This document shows positions 1 through 11,309 of a stretch of 64,000 bases of DNA, piece after piece (position 1 is the first letter of the stretch; each line of letters opens with the position of its first letter). Under the pieces are notes generated by a model that was not told where the DNA came from, did not search any database, and saw only the letters and a list, made by a program, of their open reading frames with translations. The translations under genes and the position numbers were made by a program. Source of the DNA: Chloranthus sessilifolius (Eukaryota; Streptophyta; Magnoliopsida; Chloranthales; Chloranthaceae); contig CM037590.1 of assembly GCA_021018995.1 (NCBI GenBank), forward strand, positions 38,008,287 through 38,072,286. The letters are read 5' to 3'.

Positions 1-42
1 AAACTGTCATACAAATATGCCCTAACCTAGAAAACCTAAGGC

Positions 43-54
43 TCTGATACCAAA
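43..54 (-). other. Primer-binding site of a minus-strand LTR retrotransposon
   Basis: The plus strand reads GCTCTGATACCA, the reverse complement of TGGTATCAGAGC, the initiator tRNA-Met primer-binding site common in plant LTR elements. It lies next to the LTR that begins at 57, so the element is read on the minus strand and its body continues left of the window. Confidence 0.85.
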
Positions 55-56
55 GC

Positions 57-968
57 TGACGCGGGACGGGAACCCTAAAATGCGTGAATAATTATTTAAT
101 GCAATTTTGCCGAAATTAAAAGATTAAGACAACCTTATTCGCAAGATTATCACGATACCTTCGGGTTCAATCCGATGCTCAAGTCCCGTTAGCTTTAAGG
201 CGGGATCGGGCCTAGAGATAGAACTCTAGCTTTTCCAGGCTTGGGCGTTCGTCGTCGATCCGGTGTAGATTTATTTATTAGTTCTCACTAGGGTTGGGAA
301 TTGGGTTGTTTTAATGGTTCAGATGAAAGCTAGGGTTTTGGGTTGATTTAGGGTTTTCGAAATAGGGATAAAATTAATCAGGGTTGCATAACAAAATAGA
401 GTCAGGCAGATTGTTAACGAGGTTGAAAGATAAAGAAGAAAACTTTAGGAATAGAAAAGATAAAAAGATAACTTTGGGAATCACTCCCTTGGCCTCACAT
501 CAAACCCATTACGGGGAAGAAGACTCTCTCCATTCAAGCAAAAGTGCAATCAATATTCATAAAACTAATTAATTGTGTTTACAAGCCTCTTTATATAGAC
601 AACCAAATTATAACACGAAATAAAAAGTCCTAATACTAATAAAAGACTAAAAAAGGAAGATTTTTGCAGAAAAATTAAAATTCCGTCGCTGCGGCCGAGA
701 TTTCCACGAACGTCTGTCAAGTGCCCAAGGACGTCCGTCGCCTAGGGACAGTGAGGGTTCAAAATCACAGACGTTCGTCACTGTTCATGGACGCCCCTCA
801 TTATTCACGGCACTGTTCACGGATGTCTGTCATTGGATGATGGTTTTGTGTCTCCTTTTCTCCCCTGAATCTGTGGTATTCGGGCTTGTGTTCTCTTTAG
901 GCCTTTCTGAAGTCGAAAATCTGTTGTGGCCCCAATTCCAAGGCTCTCGATCTTGGCGTTCCCCGTCA
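57..968 (-). mobile_element. 5' LTR of a Ty3/gypsy-type element (body outside the window)
   Basis: The LTR is 912 bp, bounded by TGACGCGGGACG and CCCCGTCA on the plus strand, giving TG...CA ends on either strand. The same ends occur on the LTRs at 21250 and 26886, so all belong to one broad family. A TATA-like TTTATATAGA lies near 590 (read on minus). The bases after the LTR are GTCTT, the presumed target duplication; its partner is outside the window. Confidence 0.85.
697..836 (-). repeat. Cluster of GACGTYCGTC-type motifs in LTR U3
   Basis: About five degenerate copies of a CpG-rich motif (ACGTCTGTC, GACGTCCGTC, GACGTTCGTC, GACGCCCCTC, GATGTCTGTC) fall in 140 bp. They lie upstream of the LTR's TATA box on the minus strand, where other LTR families in the window carry different CpG motifs. 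Confidence 0.6.
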
Positions 969-1752
969 GTCTTTAATTCCCAGTAGATCTGAAAAAGCTA
1001 AGACTGCTCTCACTTTAATGTCTCCAGTAACCTTTTTGCCAAACTCAATAATGCTCTTCCAACTCTTTGAAAACGCTTATGATTAATGCCAAAGAATTAT
1101 CCTGACCCTGAGCCCATAGAATCATGAAGCTTTTGACCTAATTGGTCATTTTTTTTCACTTTCGTCTTCAATTATTTTTCTATTTCTTTTTACGTAGGTC
1201 CCACATAATTGCTCTCTACTCAGCTGCACATGTACTTACCCGAAATCACAAGGCAAGGTCCAGTAGGTGCCAATATTTCTTCATTTTTACCACTATGACT
1301 CTTTAAGGTAGCCAAATACCTCATCTAATTCAGTCTGTTTGATTACAACAAAGCATTGTATGGTCCCTCATTGTCCGTCTGCATCCCTTGTGCACCCCAT
1401 CTTCACCCTCTTAACTTCTAGAGGACTGTGGTGTCTTGTCAATCTCGCAATGGTTGGTCCTTGCGATGTTCCTATGATGGTATCACAGATGGCTCGACGA
1501 TGGTCCCACAGATGGCCTGATGATTGTCCAGCTACTGGTTTTCGAGCTGGTCCCTATTACAGCCTATGCTATGCAATATGCTCATAGCCAATGTCCCTCA
1601 ATTCACTCTGCCATTACCAGTGTCAAGCCTTGATAAAAAAGAGTGCGGCTAGTGTCAGGTCGATAGCTGGGTGTAAAAATCTCTGTTAGTAATTTCATTA
1701 TCAAGACATGTCTGTGAAGCTGTGTGCCGATCCCAATGCAATGGGAGTTTAC

Positions 1753-1797
1753 GTAATGAAAATGATGACTATGAATCAGATTTTAGAGTACCTACTT

Positions 1798-1868
<71 letters not shown>

Positions 1869-2000
1869 CAGAGTGAAAATATTGTTCAGTGCCCTCCCCT
1901 AGTAGTTTAGGTAATGAAAACAATGATGATGAATCGATTTAGAGTACCTACTTGGGTTCATGGTTACAAAGTGAAAATATTGCTCAATGCCCTCTGCTAA
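1753..2000. repeat. Tandem duplication, one copy interrupted by a (TA)n tract
   Basis: Two copies of a segment start GTAATGAAAA at about 1755 and 1912. Both continue with TTTAGAGTACCTACTTGG and, further on, AGTGAAAATATTG. In the first copy a TA microsatellite replaces the short GTTCATGG spacer of the second. Confidence 0.75.
1800..1864. repeat. (TA)n microsatellite
   Basis: An uninterrupted AT/TA dinucleotide run of about 65 bp. The ORF crossing it, with an (Ile-Tyr)n tract, is spurious. Confidence 0.95.
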
Positions 2001-4209
2001 TTTTTTTTCTTTTTCGTTTTGCTTGAAATAGGTCTTTAGAAAATATAAGTTTAATTTGGTATTATTTTCAATCATCTTGGTCCTCTAGGGCTTTTATGCT
2101 TAAGAAATTTACATGAAAGGCAACTTTAGTGCTTACTAACATGCCAGGGTTACCTAATTTGCTAGATAAACCCTGTGACTCTCATCGAACCACTTCGGGG
2201 TTCGGTTAACTCCGGTTCGCTGTTGATGGGAGAACTGACCTATACGCTTAAAGCATTTTTTTATTAGTTTCTGTAAGAAATGCCTAACCAACTATATGCT
2301 GCTATGTTGGTTGAATAGCTGGAATATATCTTTATATATTATAGATATAAAAATTAACATGTAGTAACTATGTAAGTTTAAAACTCATCCTACCCCAAGC
2401 AAACCAGGTATGTTTGATAGTGGTGAACCATGAACGACAAACCCGAATCCAAACTGAGTGAACCAACGAACCAGAAAAAATTGAACGTGACAAGCTTCTC
2501 TTGTTTTGAGACTGTTTGTTAACATAGATGGCTAATAGAAACACACGCTCCCTTGATAATCTTGTATAGATAGTAGATGTGATAGATAGGACTGACTACT
2601 GAGGGCTTTATGTGGGTCCATATAGTCATCATTTTTCTTGGTAGTGAGGCAGAGTTAGCAAAGTACCTGAGATTTGATTGTGGCAAGAAGAGCATGAGGG
2701 GTTGGAGGATATTTGGCTGAGTATGCTTTCTCATCAGCGTCAGAATTGATCAATTTATTTGCTGCTCGTTAATGATCTGGTGCAATTCTGTCGATGAGAA
2801 TAACAATAAATGCTGTTCTATTTGGTTGAGTTTGTTAGAAGTTCTTCCTAAGCTTTTAGTAATACTAATCCCTACTATTCCTATGTTGCGACTTAAAATT
2901 ATGTACAATAACTAAATATAATTTCTCGTGTTCAGATTTCTCTTTCATCTTTTACATTTGGTACTTTATTCTGGAAAAAGTGCCTTGTCTTTAATGGACA
3001 CATACTTGTTGGATTTTGTCACGCCCCACCCGGCTCCGCCGACCTCGCAACATCCGCACAAAGCTATCGCCCAGGGTCCCGTTAGTCTACGAGCCGGATG
3101 GCACGCTGCACGCACTTTGGTTATTGATGCCTATATCAAAAGACCTGAACAAGTATTCAGGTCGGTCTTACTTTTTCAAATAAAATGCGGAATATTTTTC
3201 GCAGAATTTCGACCTAATTTCAAAATCTGTTGTACGTTTTAAATTCAAGATCTGTAAAAGGATTTAGAATATTCAAAATCGATTACATTTTCAAACCAGT
3301 GTTTCAAATGCAAATTTAAATAACACAAACTTTTAAAGAATAAAAGGACTCCAATTGAAGTGGTGTCTGGTCCATCCACATAAGTGTCGGTGACTTCTGA
3401 ACAAAAGGGTCCAATCGTCGTCAGTTTCTTGCAAGATAACTGGGTTCCAGCCTGGCTTTCTTTTCTACAAGTTGCTAAGCGATTTCGTCCCTGTATCTGG
3501 AATTTTTCGGTCATGAAAGGACGGTAAGCGGTGAAACTTAATAAAGTCCTAACATAGGTCTAAATATTGTTCCAGTTAAATTTTGGATAATGCCAAAATC
3601 AAGCTTATCATTAAAGGCAAATATCAATATCAAGCCAGTTTTATTTCTAACATATCAAATTCAAGGTCTATTATATGCAGATCTATTTCTAAATTCATCT
3701 ATATCAATATCAGTTCATCTATATCAATTATTAGATTCATCTATTTATGAAATCAGATTCAGATTCTATCAATCTACGAAACAATAATTGGTTAAACACC
3801 AATAAGACAATGACGATAATGTTCAAGAATTCATTCAATCAGTATTACTTCAATCGATATCAATCAAGGGTGTACCAAGTTACTTTGTTGTAATTTAATC
3901 AAGTTTAGTCATTTAATTAGTTGCTTGGATTCGTCGGCTATCACAATTTAGCAACATTAAGTAAACATCTTAATTTAGTTGTTTGGTGTTTTATTAATGT
4001 CTTTTATTACTTTCGGTGTGATACTAACACCAACCATGGTTTCAATATTAATCGCCAATGTCGCACAAGCAAGGGCAGACAGTCTTCGTCGTTTAGTCAA
4101 TCAAGACAAGGATCGTATGGACCCTGTTACTCAATCTGGGACCCAATCCTCTACTAAAGTTTGAAACTCTTTCGAGTTGCCCATTTCGAGCCTATTCGTA
4201 AGAACAGTG

Positions 4210-5110
4210 GTTATCATGTGAGGTTCCGTTATCAATATCAGCATCATCTTTCCACTTTCAATTTCAATATTCAACATCAATTATTCAATGTTCAGTATTC
4301 AATATTCAATGTCTGATCTTCGGTATTTGATGTTCAATATTCAATATCAATGGTTCAATTCAATATTCGGTACTCAATGTTCAATATTCATTGTTTAATA
4401 TTCAGTATTTCAATTTTTTTCAATATCAATATTCCCATAATTTATTCAATATTTTTGGGTTCAATTTCCTATCGGTATTCTTTCGATATTATTCGTCAAT
4501 TATTTTTCAACGGGCAATTTACTATGTAAATATCAATCTCCAGTATATCAAATGTTAACAATTCAATCAGTTTTCGGAGTCAATTTCAATCTATATCAAA
4601 AATCAATAATTCAATTTTGAGTTTAATTCCAATATAGTACAGTTCAGTAATTCAATCAAATTTCGAGTTCAATCAAGGATTAGCAATCCAATCGGTGCAA
4701 ATCCTAGTAAGTATTTGACTTTTATCAAATCAATCATTATTAATGATTTACATCCATATATATCATTTATATAATATGATTTCTAGGCATGCTGATTTTA
4801 TAAATCAGTTTACACGATACTTAGTGTTGCCATGATTTAGCGTCCATTGGGGACTTATATTTCATAAATAATTCAGTAGGGTTATATGAGAGGTTCATCT
4901 CTTCAATTATTTCGGAATCTAGTTCAGGAGCTTCAATTTCATGTTCGAATCCAAATCCAATTCTATTTCAAATCCTATTTCAAATTTTATTTCAAACCCT
5001 ATTTCACGTTCAATTTTAATTTCAGGTTCAAAATTCAATTTCAGGTTCAAATCCAATTTCAGGTTCATCATTAGGCTCATATCAATTCAATCCGTTCATC
5101 AATCATCAGT
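4210..5110. repeat. TTCAATATTCAAT-rich degenerate repeat region
   Basis: About 900 bp is dominated by short imperfect iterations of TTCAATATTCAATG, ATCAATATC and, near 4940-5070, TTTCAAATCC / TTTCAGGTTCAA. The same vocabulary occurs inside the solo LTR at 53880-54120, linking the two elements. Confidence 0.7.
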
Positions 5111-6841
5111 TAATATCTCACATTCTAAGGAAAATTGACACACTGATTATCTAAATCAGCCCACACTAATTTTAGTGTTGTCGTCATTCGTATGGGAAAA
5201 CATCCCTCAACATTCTCAAATTTTCTAAGGCATTTTAAATGTCTAGTTCTAGTTGCTCATGAATAAAATTTAATAACACTTTTCCTAATGTACTAGCACT
5301 AATCAGCAGGTTCGTCTAGAACTATTTAGTATGTAATTTGGTCAAACCTTGACCAAAATTCCATCCTACCTATATTTTATGTGGGTAAGGTAACCCAGTC
5401 TTAAAAACTTAGGCTCATAATTTCAATGGGTGCCCTTTTAAAAAAAATTTCGGTGTGTTGCTAACGAGAACACACCAAATTTTTCGTAAGAGATACTAAG
5501 TCCCAAAACGATCTTCTTTAGTTATTCGGGCCCTTTAATGAGACCATCTATTCAGTTAAATTTCAATGTAAACCCTACTTAAACTCATATTCTTGAAAAG
5601 AGGTCTACTAGGGTGTGGGTGTCGTATAAAATTTGGGGGTGCCTCTAGCAATGGAGCACACATTTCAACAATAATATTCATTTTGTTACTAAGGTTTTAC
5701 CCTTTTGTTGGATCACCAGTTAGGCTTTAGTTGGCCTTATTTAGAAATGACGGGTTTCCCAAGGAATTTCACAAATTCCCCATAGGGTGCCCTTAGATTT
5801 GTCGTGGGTGCCATTAACAATGGTGCACACAACTTTTAAGGTGAGGGCATCAGGTCCATTAATGTCTTATAGTGCCCCTTTAGATTCTTTAAATCGGGTC
5901 AATTGAGCCTTGGGCCCAATGGGTCAAAGTGCTAGGAGCAGTCCACATTCACATGTGGGTGCTCCTAAAATAAAGAGGGTGCCAATAGCACTGGTCCAAT
6001 CAGTTATTGGATCAGGACACTAGGTCTTAAATTAACTTAGATTGACTAATTGCAGGCTCACGGGTAGGGCATTAGGGTCATTAGACTCTAATTGGTCCGT
6101 TTTTAGCATATAGGCTCTAGGCTTTTTTAAGGGTCAATTTGTTGACTTAATCAACTAAGTCAACCAATTTGAATTTTGATCATGGGTCATCAGTAACTCT
6201 CTGAGACCTACCAGTGATCATCAGTGAGCACATCATCACGGATTTCAAAGAAAAGTCAATTTTTGACTTAAAATATGAGTTGTATAATTTTTGGAATAAG
6301 GACATCGGACCCTTGTCGGTAATCAGGCCGCCATTTTCAGTCCTGATTGAATTTTTAAGCGATTCCAAAGCCTAGTGAAAGATGACTGATAGCCTCATCT
6401 TTCATAAGTGGCGGCACTCAAAATTTTGATCAGAATTGATCAGGGCCATTGATTTACAAAACATGTTTTTCACTCAATTGGTCATCAGACCAGATTTTAA
6501 GGCCTCTGATAATCGGGCCATAACATTTATTGCCAATATCAGAATCGGACGAATGAGAGCTTGTTGGAAAGCTCTTTAAGTCCTCTACAATGTTTCTGTG
6601 TATCTATAATGCTAAAAATGTTGGGATCATGATGGAATCAGGGTCATCTGATCAAATGTCCAATAGTGGCCACTAGATGTGCCACATAGAACGGATTTAT
6701 GCGCTCTTGGATTCCAGATTTTCTACCGGTCAAACGAAATCAAATTAAGGTCTAAAATTTTATGCAGTGATATATACTGATAAAGTTACATCCTTAATTT
6801 TTTTACAACATTTTTAGGTTAATTTATATCAATAGATTAAC

Positions 6842-7809
6842 TGACGCAGGACAGTACCCTAAACTACGTGAATGCGATGATTGACTTTGCCGAAATTAAA
6901 TTGAATTAAATTAAATAATAAAACTCACAAAATATAACGAATACCTTGGCGTTCGCAGTATACCATTGGAGGCTCACGTATAATTCAAGTTGGGTTTAGT
7001 CCGGGCGTTAGATCTGTTAGGTGGCAACACAGATCAATCCTAGAGATAGAACTCTAGGTTTTTTCAGATTAGGGCGCTCACGATTCAAAGATGGAATCTC
7101 TGGTCCTTCTATGGCTTATGGGATTGGGTCGAATCAATGGAGTAGGGAAAAGTTAGGGTTTTGGGAATCGGGTAGTTGAATGGGAGATGGTAGATTTAGG
7201 TTGTTTGAAGTAAAGTACGGAAGATAGATTAGAAGGATAAACAGTAAGGATAGATTGTGGGCTTCACACTCTTGGCTTCACACCAAACCCTTTTCGGGAA
7301 GAAGAATCACTCTTCGCAGAAACTCATCTCAAGTCTCAAAAGCAAACACTCATTCATTCAATAATCAATAATTAATTACATTGTTTAACTTAAGGACCTT
7401 ATATAGGAGTCCTTTCAAACGAAAATAAAACCCTAAAACAATTACCAAAAGGACAAGTATGCCCCTAAAAGTTCAGTTCGAATTTTAGAAAAAAAATCTA
7501 AAAAATTTAAGTTGCGCGATTTCGATCGATCGAATGGAAATTCGATCAATCGAGTATATAATTCGATTGATTGAATTATATACTCCAGAACATATGTTTT
7601 CCTCTCGTTGCCGTTCGATCGATCGAAATAGGACTTCGATCGATCGAATTTGTTGGTTCCTCTAAATTCTTCATCTTTCGCTTCTTTTCGCCTCTTTCGC
7701 CTATTTCTGATTTCCATTCGCCTAATTCTGATTTCCGCTCCGCTTCTTCCGCTGTCGGTACACGCGAAAAGGTTCATATTCGATGTCTACGATGTCGATG
7801 TCCCCGTCA
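6842..7809 (-). mobile_element. 3' LTR of the 6842-12304 element
   Basis: It begins TGACGCAGGAC and ends GTCCCCGTCA on the plus strand (968 bp). A TATA box (CTTATATAGG, read on minus as CCTATATAAG) lies near 7400, with TCGATCGATCGA clusters upstream of it. The adjacent AATTCTCCC at 7810 is the purine tract when read on minus. Confidence 0.9.
7519..7650 (-). repeat. TCGATCGATCGA cluster in LTR U3
   Basis: Several copies of TCGATCGATCGA and relaxed versions (TTCGATCAATCGA, TTCGATTGATTGA) occupy the U3 region 120-250 bp upstream of the LTR TATA box on minus. The equivalent LTR at 11310-12304 has them at about 11993-12165. Each motif is self-complementary and contains CpG. Confidence 0.85.
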
Positions 7810-8402
7810 ATTCTCCCTGACTCAAAATGTTTCATCACCGATGAAATACGCATGAAGTGAATCCTGGCACTCGGTGACGTATGAGTATCGTCTCGGATCA
7901 TTGTAGAGGGACGTACCCAGTAAACCTCTCCTTGACAAGCCCAATAATCCGGCTTACCAAGCCACTCTACCAAATACTTTTGAAGTTTCGCATCGACTCG
8001 CCCGGACCCGAAGGAATTCATCCCCGATGAAGTGTGATCGCGATATCGATCGGGAATACGGGAACTCAAGCGACGAACTCCCTCATGATTGGCCCATGCA
8101 CTCTCGGTAGTAGACTCGCCAACCCTCTGCATCTCATAGACCAGAAATTTTTTGCCGCTGGTGAATGCCACAAGATTAGCCCAAATTTCCTCAATTATCT
8201 CTTTCCTCTGCTTGCTTGGGTAGGGAAGTGGTATTGGCTGCAAAATTGGGATGGGGTTGTAACTAGGGGTGGTTTGGAACGGGTTGCAAGGAGGTAGGGT
8301 TGAGCTCAAAGAAGGAACTAGGTCCTCTACATTGAACGTAGAGCTGACCCCGATATCTAGAGGAAGCTCAAGTTTGTACGCACTAGGACCATTCCTTGCC
8401 AC
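7810..8402 (-). pseudogene. Remnant of gypsy integrase C-terminus with chromodomain
   Basis: The minus-strand translation matches the C-terminal end of a chromovirus polyprotein. It has a GPY/F-type segment (SSTFNVEDLVPSL), a proline-rich linker and a chromodomain-like piece (LQKYLVEWLGKPDYWAC). The same order occurs in the fuller element at 22201-22773 (SSTFNVEDLVPYL, then QKYLVKWVGKPESENTW). Nothing upstream of it codes for an integrase core, so it is a relic carried by a non-autonomous element. The open frame runs on into the LTR. Confidence 0.7.
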
Positions 8403-8722
8403 AATTCCAAAAGGTCCAATGTCGTAGGCCTGGAGATCCTTTACAATTCCCGATGGGAATCGTTCAGGTCCAAGCCGGCATGATCATTCAATTGAAATTC
8501 CATAAAAGCTTTAGGTAACTGCATCGATATTTTGAGAGTTTCATTGCATAAATTAATTTTAAACTTAATTTTGACATGCAATGCGGAATGAGACTCAAAA
8601 GATGACTCACAATAAGACTTGGAATGTATAACAGTATGCAACTCGAGACTATGATGTGTACGTGTGTCAATGGACGCGATACTCTCATGTGCCTGCGACG
8701 CTAACGACTCACATGTAGTGGC

Positions 8723-9265
8723 CTATATCAACACTGGTGACTCATGTGCAGTGGACTCGACCAACACTAGTGACTCATGTGTGATCGAATCAAGTGACAC
8801 TAATGACTCATGTGGACTATGATGTGCATGCGACTCACATGTAACTGACTCAATTGGTTTGTGTGTGCTCGGTTCGACCAACTTTAAAGATTCAAGTGCG
8901 CACGACTCTACCTCCAACAAGGACTCGTGCACAACTTGCTCTACTGGCTCTAACAAATTGTGCGTAGGTGACTCAGTCGAATCGTGCGTGGGTGACTCAA
9001 CATTACTACTCACAAGGAAATCAGAAGCCCTTTTGACACAAACTAGACTCTCTTCAGCTTCTTCGATCTCCTCTTCACTCATCACGGTCTTAGGGTCATA
9101 CACTTCCTCTTCTACTTTCATACTTTCCGGCTCCTTAGAACTTTCGCTTTTATTCACTAAATTCGGAGTGGAAAGTTTTATGGAGCATTGGTAAGCAAAG
9201 TGTCCGAACCCTTGACACTTAAGACAATCAGGACACTTATTTGTCTTGGTTCTCAAACTCCTTAG
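8723..9265 (-). CDS. Gag zinc knuckle fused to a Ser/Glu/His repeat ORF, unknown function
   Basis: The minus-strand frame encodes a CCHC zinc knuckle (CLKCQGFGHFAYQC), as in gypsy gag. It continues without a stop into an acidic segment (EEEIEEAEE) and then a degenerate repeat of the form ES-x-x-HES, about ten units, to 8723. In an ordinary chromovirus protease and reverse transcriptase would follow the knuckle. None of their motifs is present, so this is a replacement sequence. On the upstream side the frame is broken by the solo LTR at 9266; the flanking gag frame at 10281 is in register with it if the insertion is ignored. I do not recognise the repeat domain. Confidence 0.5.
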   Translation of the reverse strand, partial: LRSLRTKTNKCPDCLKCQGFGHFAYQCSIKLSTPNLVNKSESSKEPESMKVEEEVYDPKTVMSEEEIEEAEESLVCVKRASDFLVSSNVESPTHDSTESPTHNLLEPVEQVVHESLLEVESCALESLKLVEPSTHKPIESVTCESHAHHSPHESLVSLDSITHESLVLVESTAHESPVLI

Positions 9266-10275
9266 TAACGGGGACGCCGACATCGTAGACATCGGATATG
9301 GACCTTTTCGCGTGTACCGACGTTGGAAGAAGCCGAATGGAAATCATCAGAACTAGGCGAAAGATGAAATTCTGGAGAAAATTTGAGGAATACAGCAATT
9401 TCGATCGATCGAAATTTTCGATCAATCGACTTGCTAAATCGATCGATCGACTGGCATCGAAAGAGTATAGAGTTATGGAGTGAAATTTCGACCGATCGAA
9501 TGGACTATTCGATCGATCGAAATTTTCAAGTCGATCGATCGAAAGTCGACGGCGATTTTTCATAGAATTATGAAATTTCGATCGATCGATTTTTTTCATA
9601 GGAGCTTAATTTCGAACTTTTGTTTTAAGGGTTTATTTGTCTTTTATTTATTAATTGTTTTAGGGTTTTCTTTTATTGAAATGACTCCTATATAAGGTCC
9701 TTAAATTGAACAATGTAACTAGTTATTGATTATGAATGAAAAGCTTTTGCTTGTGTGCGCTTGAGATGAGCCTCTACGAAGAGTGATTCTTCTTCCCGAG
9801 AAGGGTTTGATGCAAAGCCAAGGGTGTGAAGCCTGCCAATCTATCTATCTATCTTTTATCTTTGCTTGTGTGATTCTACAACCCCAAATTGACCATCATC
9901 CTTGTGAAATCCTAAACCCTAATTGTCCCTGAATCCTTGAATCGATCCAATTCAACAATCGTAGATCCCAACTGAGTTATTAAACCTTTCGCACCAAATA
10001 CTCAGAGGAAACCAGCAATCCCATCATTGAGTCGTGAGCGCCCTAATCTGGGAAAACCTAGAGTTCTATCTTTAGGATCGATCTGTGCTGCAACCTAACG
10101 GATCTAGCGCCTGGACTAAACCCTACCTGAAGCATACGTGATTCTCCCATGGAATACTACGAAAACCTGAGGTATTCGTTATATTTTGTGAATTTTATTA
10201 TTTAATTTAATTCTAATTTAATTCTGGCAAAATCAATCATATCATTCACGTAGTTTAGGGAACCGTTCTACGTCA
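9266..10275 (+). mobile_element. Solo LTR nested in gag of the 6842-12304 element
   Basis: It starts TAACGGGGACGCC (TG changed to TA) and ends GTTCTACGTCA (1010 bp). CTTAG at 9261-9265 and 10276-10280 is a perfect target duplication. It is the same LTR family as its host in the opposite orientation, since the host LTR's inner end reads the same in reverse complement. A TATA box (CCTATATAAGG) lies near 9690. A single LTR with an intact duplication indicates LTR-LTR recombination after insertion. Confidence 0.9.
9401..9592 (+). repeat. TCGATCGATCGA cluster in the solo LTR U3
   Basis: Seven or more copies of TCGATCGATCGA or one-base variants fall in 190 bp, ending about 100 bp before the LTR TATA box. 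The architecture matches the sister LTRs at 7519-7650 and 11993-12165. Confidence 0.85.
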
Positions 10276-10280
10276 CTTAG

Positions 10281-10740
10281 AAAGTGACGGTGTGTCAAAG
10301 GAACATACTTTTCAATAAGTGTCACCTTCATATCCTCCCATGTGGAGATGGGTTTAATCCGACGAAAGTCAATACGACATTCTATATGAATAAAAAAAAA
10401 TTTGGCATTTCCCTTAAACTTTGTTGTCACTAGCCTAATTTTGTACTCATTTGATACGCCATACCAATCAAAGTACTCCTCTACACTAGGCAACCTCTCC
10501 ACGAAGGTTCTAGGGTCCGTCGTACCCTCAAAATCTGGGATCTCATTCCGAATAGAGTTTAGAAACTTTTCGGCAGGGTCGTATTCAGGTTCATGATGAT
10601 GAGGATATCTCTAATCTCATCACGACTTTTAGAGCTTTGCCAAGAATGTGGAGTGTAGTGGTTCCCTCGTTCGGCTAGCATCCTTTCATGACGGGTAACG
10701 AATTTATGGTGACGTGCAAGTGACTCATTCATGATGCTTG
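10281..10740 (-). pseudogene. Gag N-terminal remnant of the non-autonomous gypsy element
   Basis: The minus-strand reading has the gag matrix/capsid-like stretch EEYFDWYGVSNEYKIRL. It aligns by eye with QHFDWYAMNDDRCVRLAKM of the element at 21250 and HYFEWYEMSDERKVRFAKM of the element at 50881. At least one frame change separates the first segment (to about 10559) from the second. About 200 residues normally between this part and the zinc knuckle are missing, so gag was internally shortened before the solo LTR at 9266 landed. Confidence 0.65.
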
Positions 10741-11074
10741 TCACAAACACAACCCAGATACAATTCTATGGACCACACAACAGTTGAGGAATTTTAACAA
10801 ACATATGACGTGCACACAAATGAAGATACAAAAGACATGACATCAAAGACATCGAAATGACATACACATGCGACTCAAAATGAATAAGGACTTTTGTCAG
10901 ACACAAAACGTGCGCAATGATGAATACAAATGACATAAGATTCCATTAAATTAAAATGACATGCACATATGAACTGAAAGATATGCATAAATAAAAACTG
11001 AAAGAAGATGCAATGAAAATTAAAATGCTATGGAATTAAATGTCACACCAATATGCCCTAACCTAGAACCTAGG

Positions 11075-11309
11075 GCTCTGATACCAAAACTGACGCAGGA
11101 CGGTACCCTAAACTACGTGAATGCGATGATTGACTTTGCCGAAATTAAATTGAATTAAATAAAATAATAAAACTCACAAAATATAACGAATATCTTGGCG
11201 TTCGCAATATTCCATTGGAGGCTCACATATAATTCGAGTTGGGTTCAGTCTGGGCGTTAGATCCGTTAGGTTGCAGCGCAGATCAATCCTAGGGCTCTGA
11301 TACCAAAAC
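11075..11309 (-). repeat. 219-bp tandem duplication of primer-binding site plus LTR edge
   Basis: GCTCTGATACCAAAACTGACGC occurs at 11075 and again 219 bp later at 11294. The first LTR copy stops after about 200 bp, at AATCCTAG, where the sequence jumps back to AGGGCTCTGATACC. CCTAG is present on both sides of the junction, so the duplication probably arose through 5-bp microhomology. The complete LTR starts at 11310. Confidence 0.85.

Larger units (their letters stand above)
969..3011. other. Non-coding stretch, no gene seen
   Basis: The six-frame reading gives only short ORFs without family resemblance. I looked here for the exon preceding the POLL exon at 14413 and did not find it. The stretch holds the microsatellite and tandem duplication listed separately. 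It may be POLL intron or flanking DNA. Confidence 0.5.

Noticed and set aside
9890..9960. Telomere-like CCTAAACCCTAA
   Set aside because: Only one and a half telomeric units, inside an LTR; not a telomeric tract.
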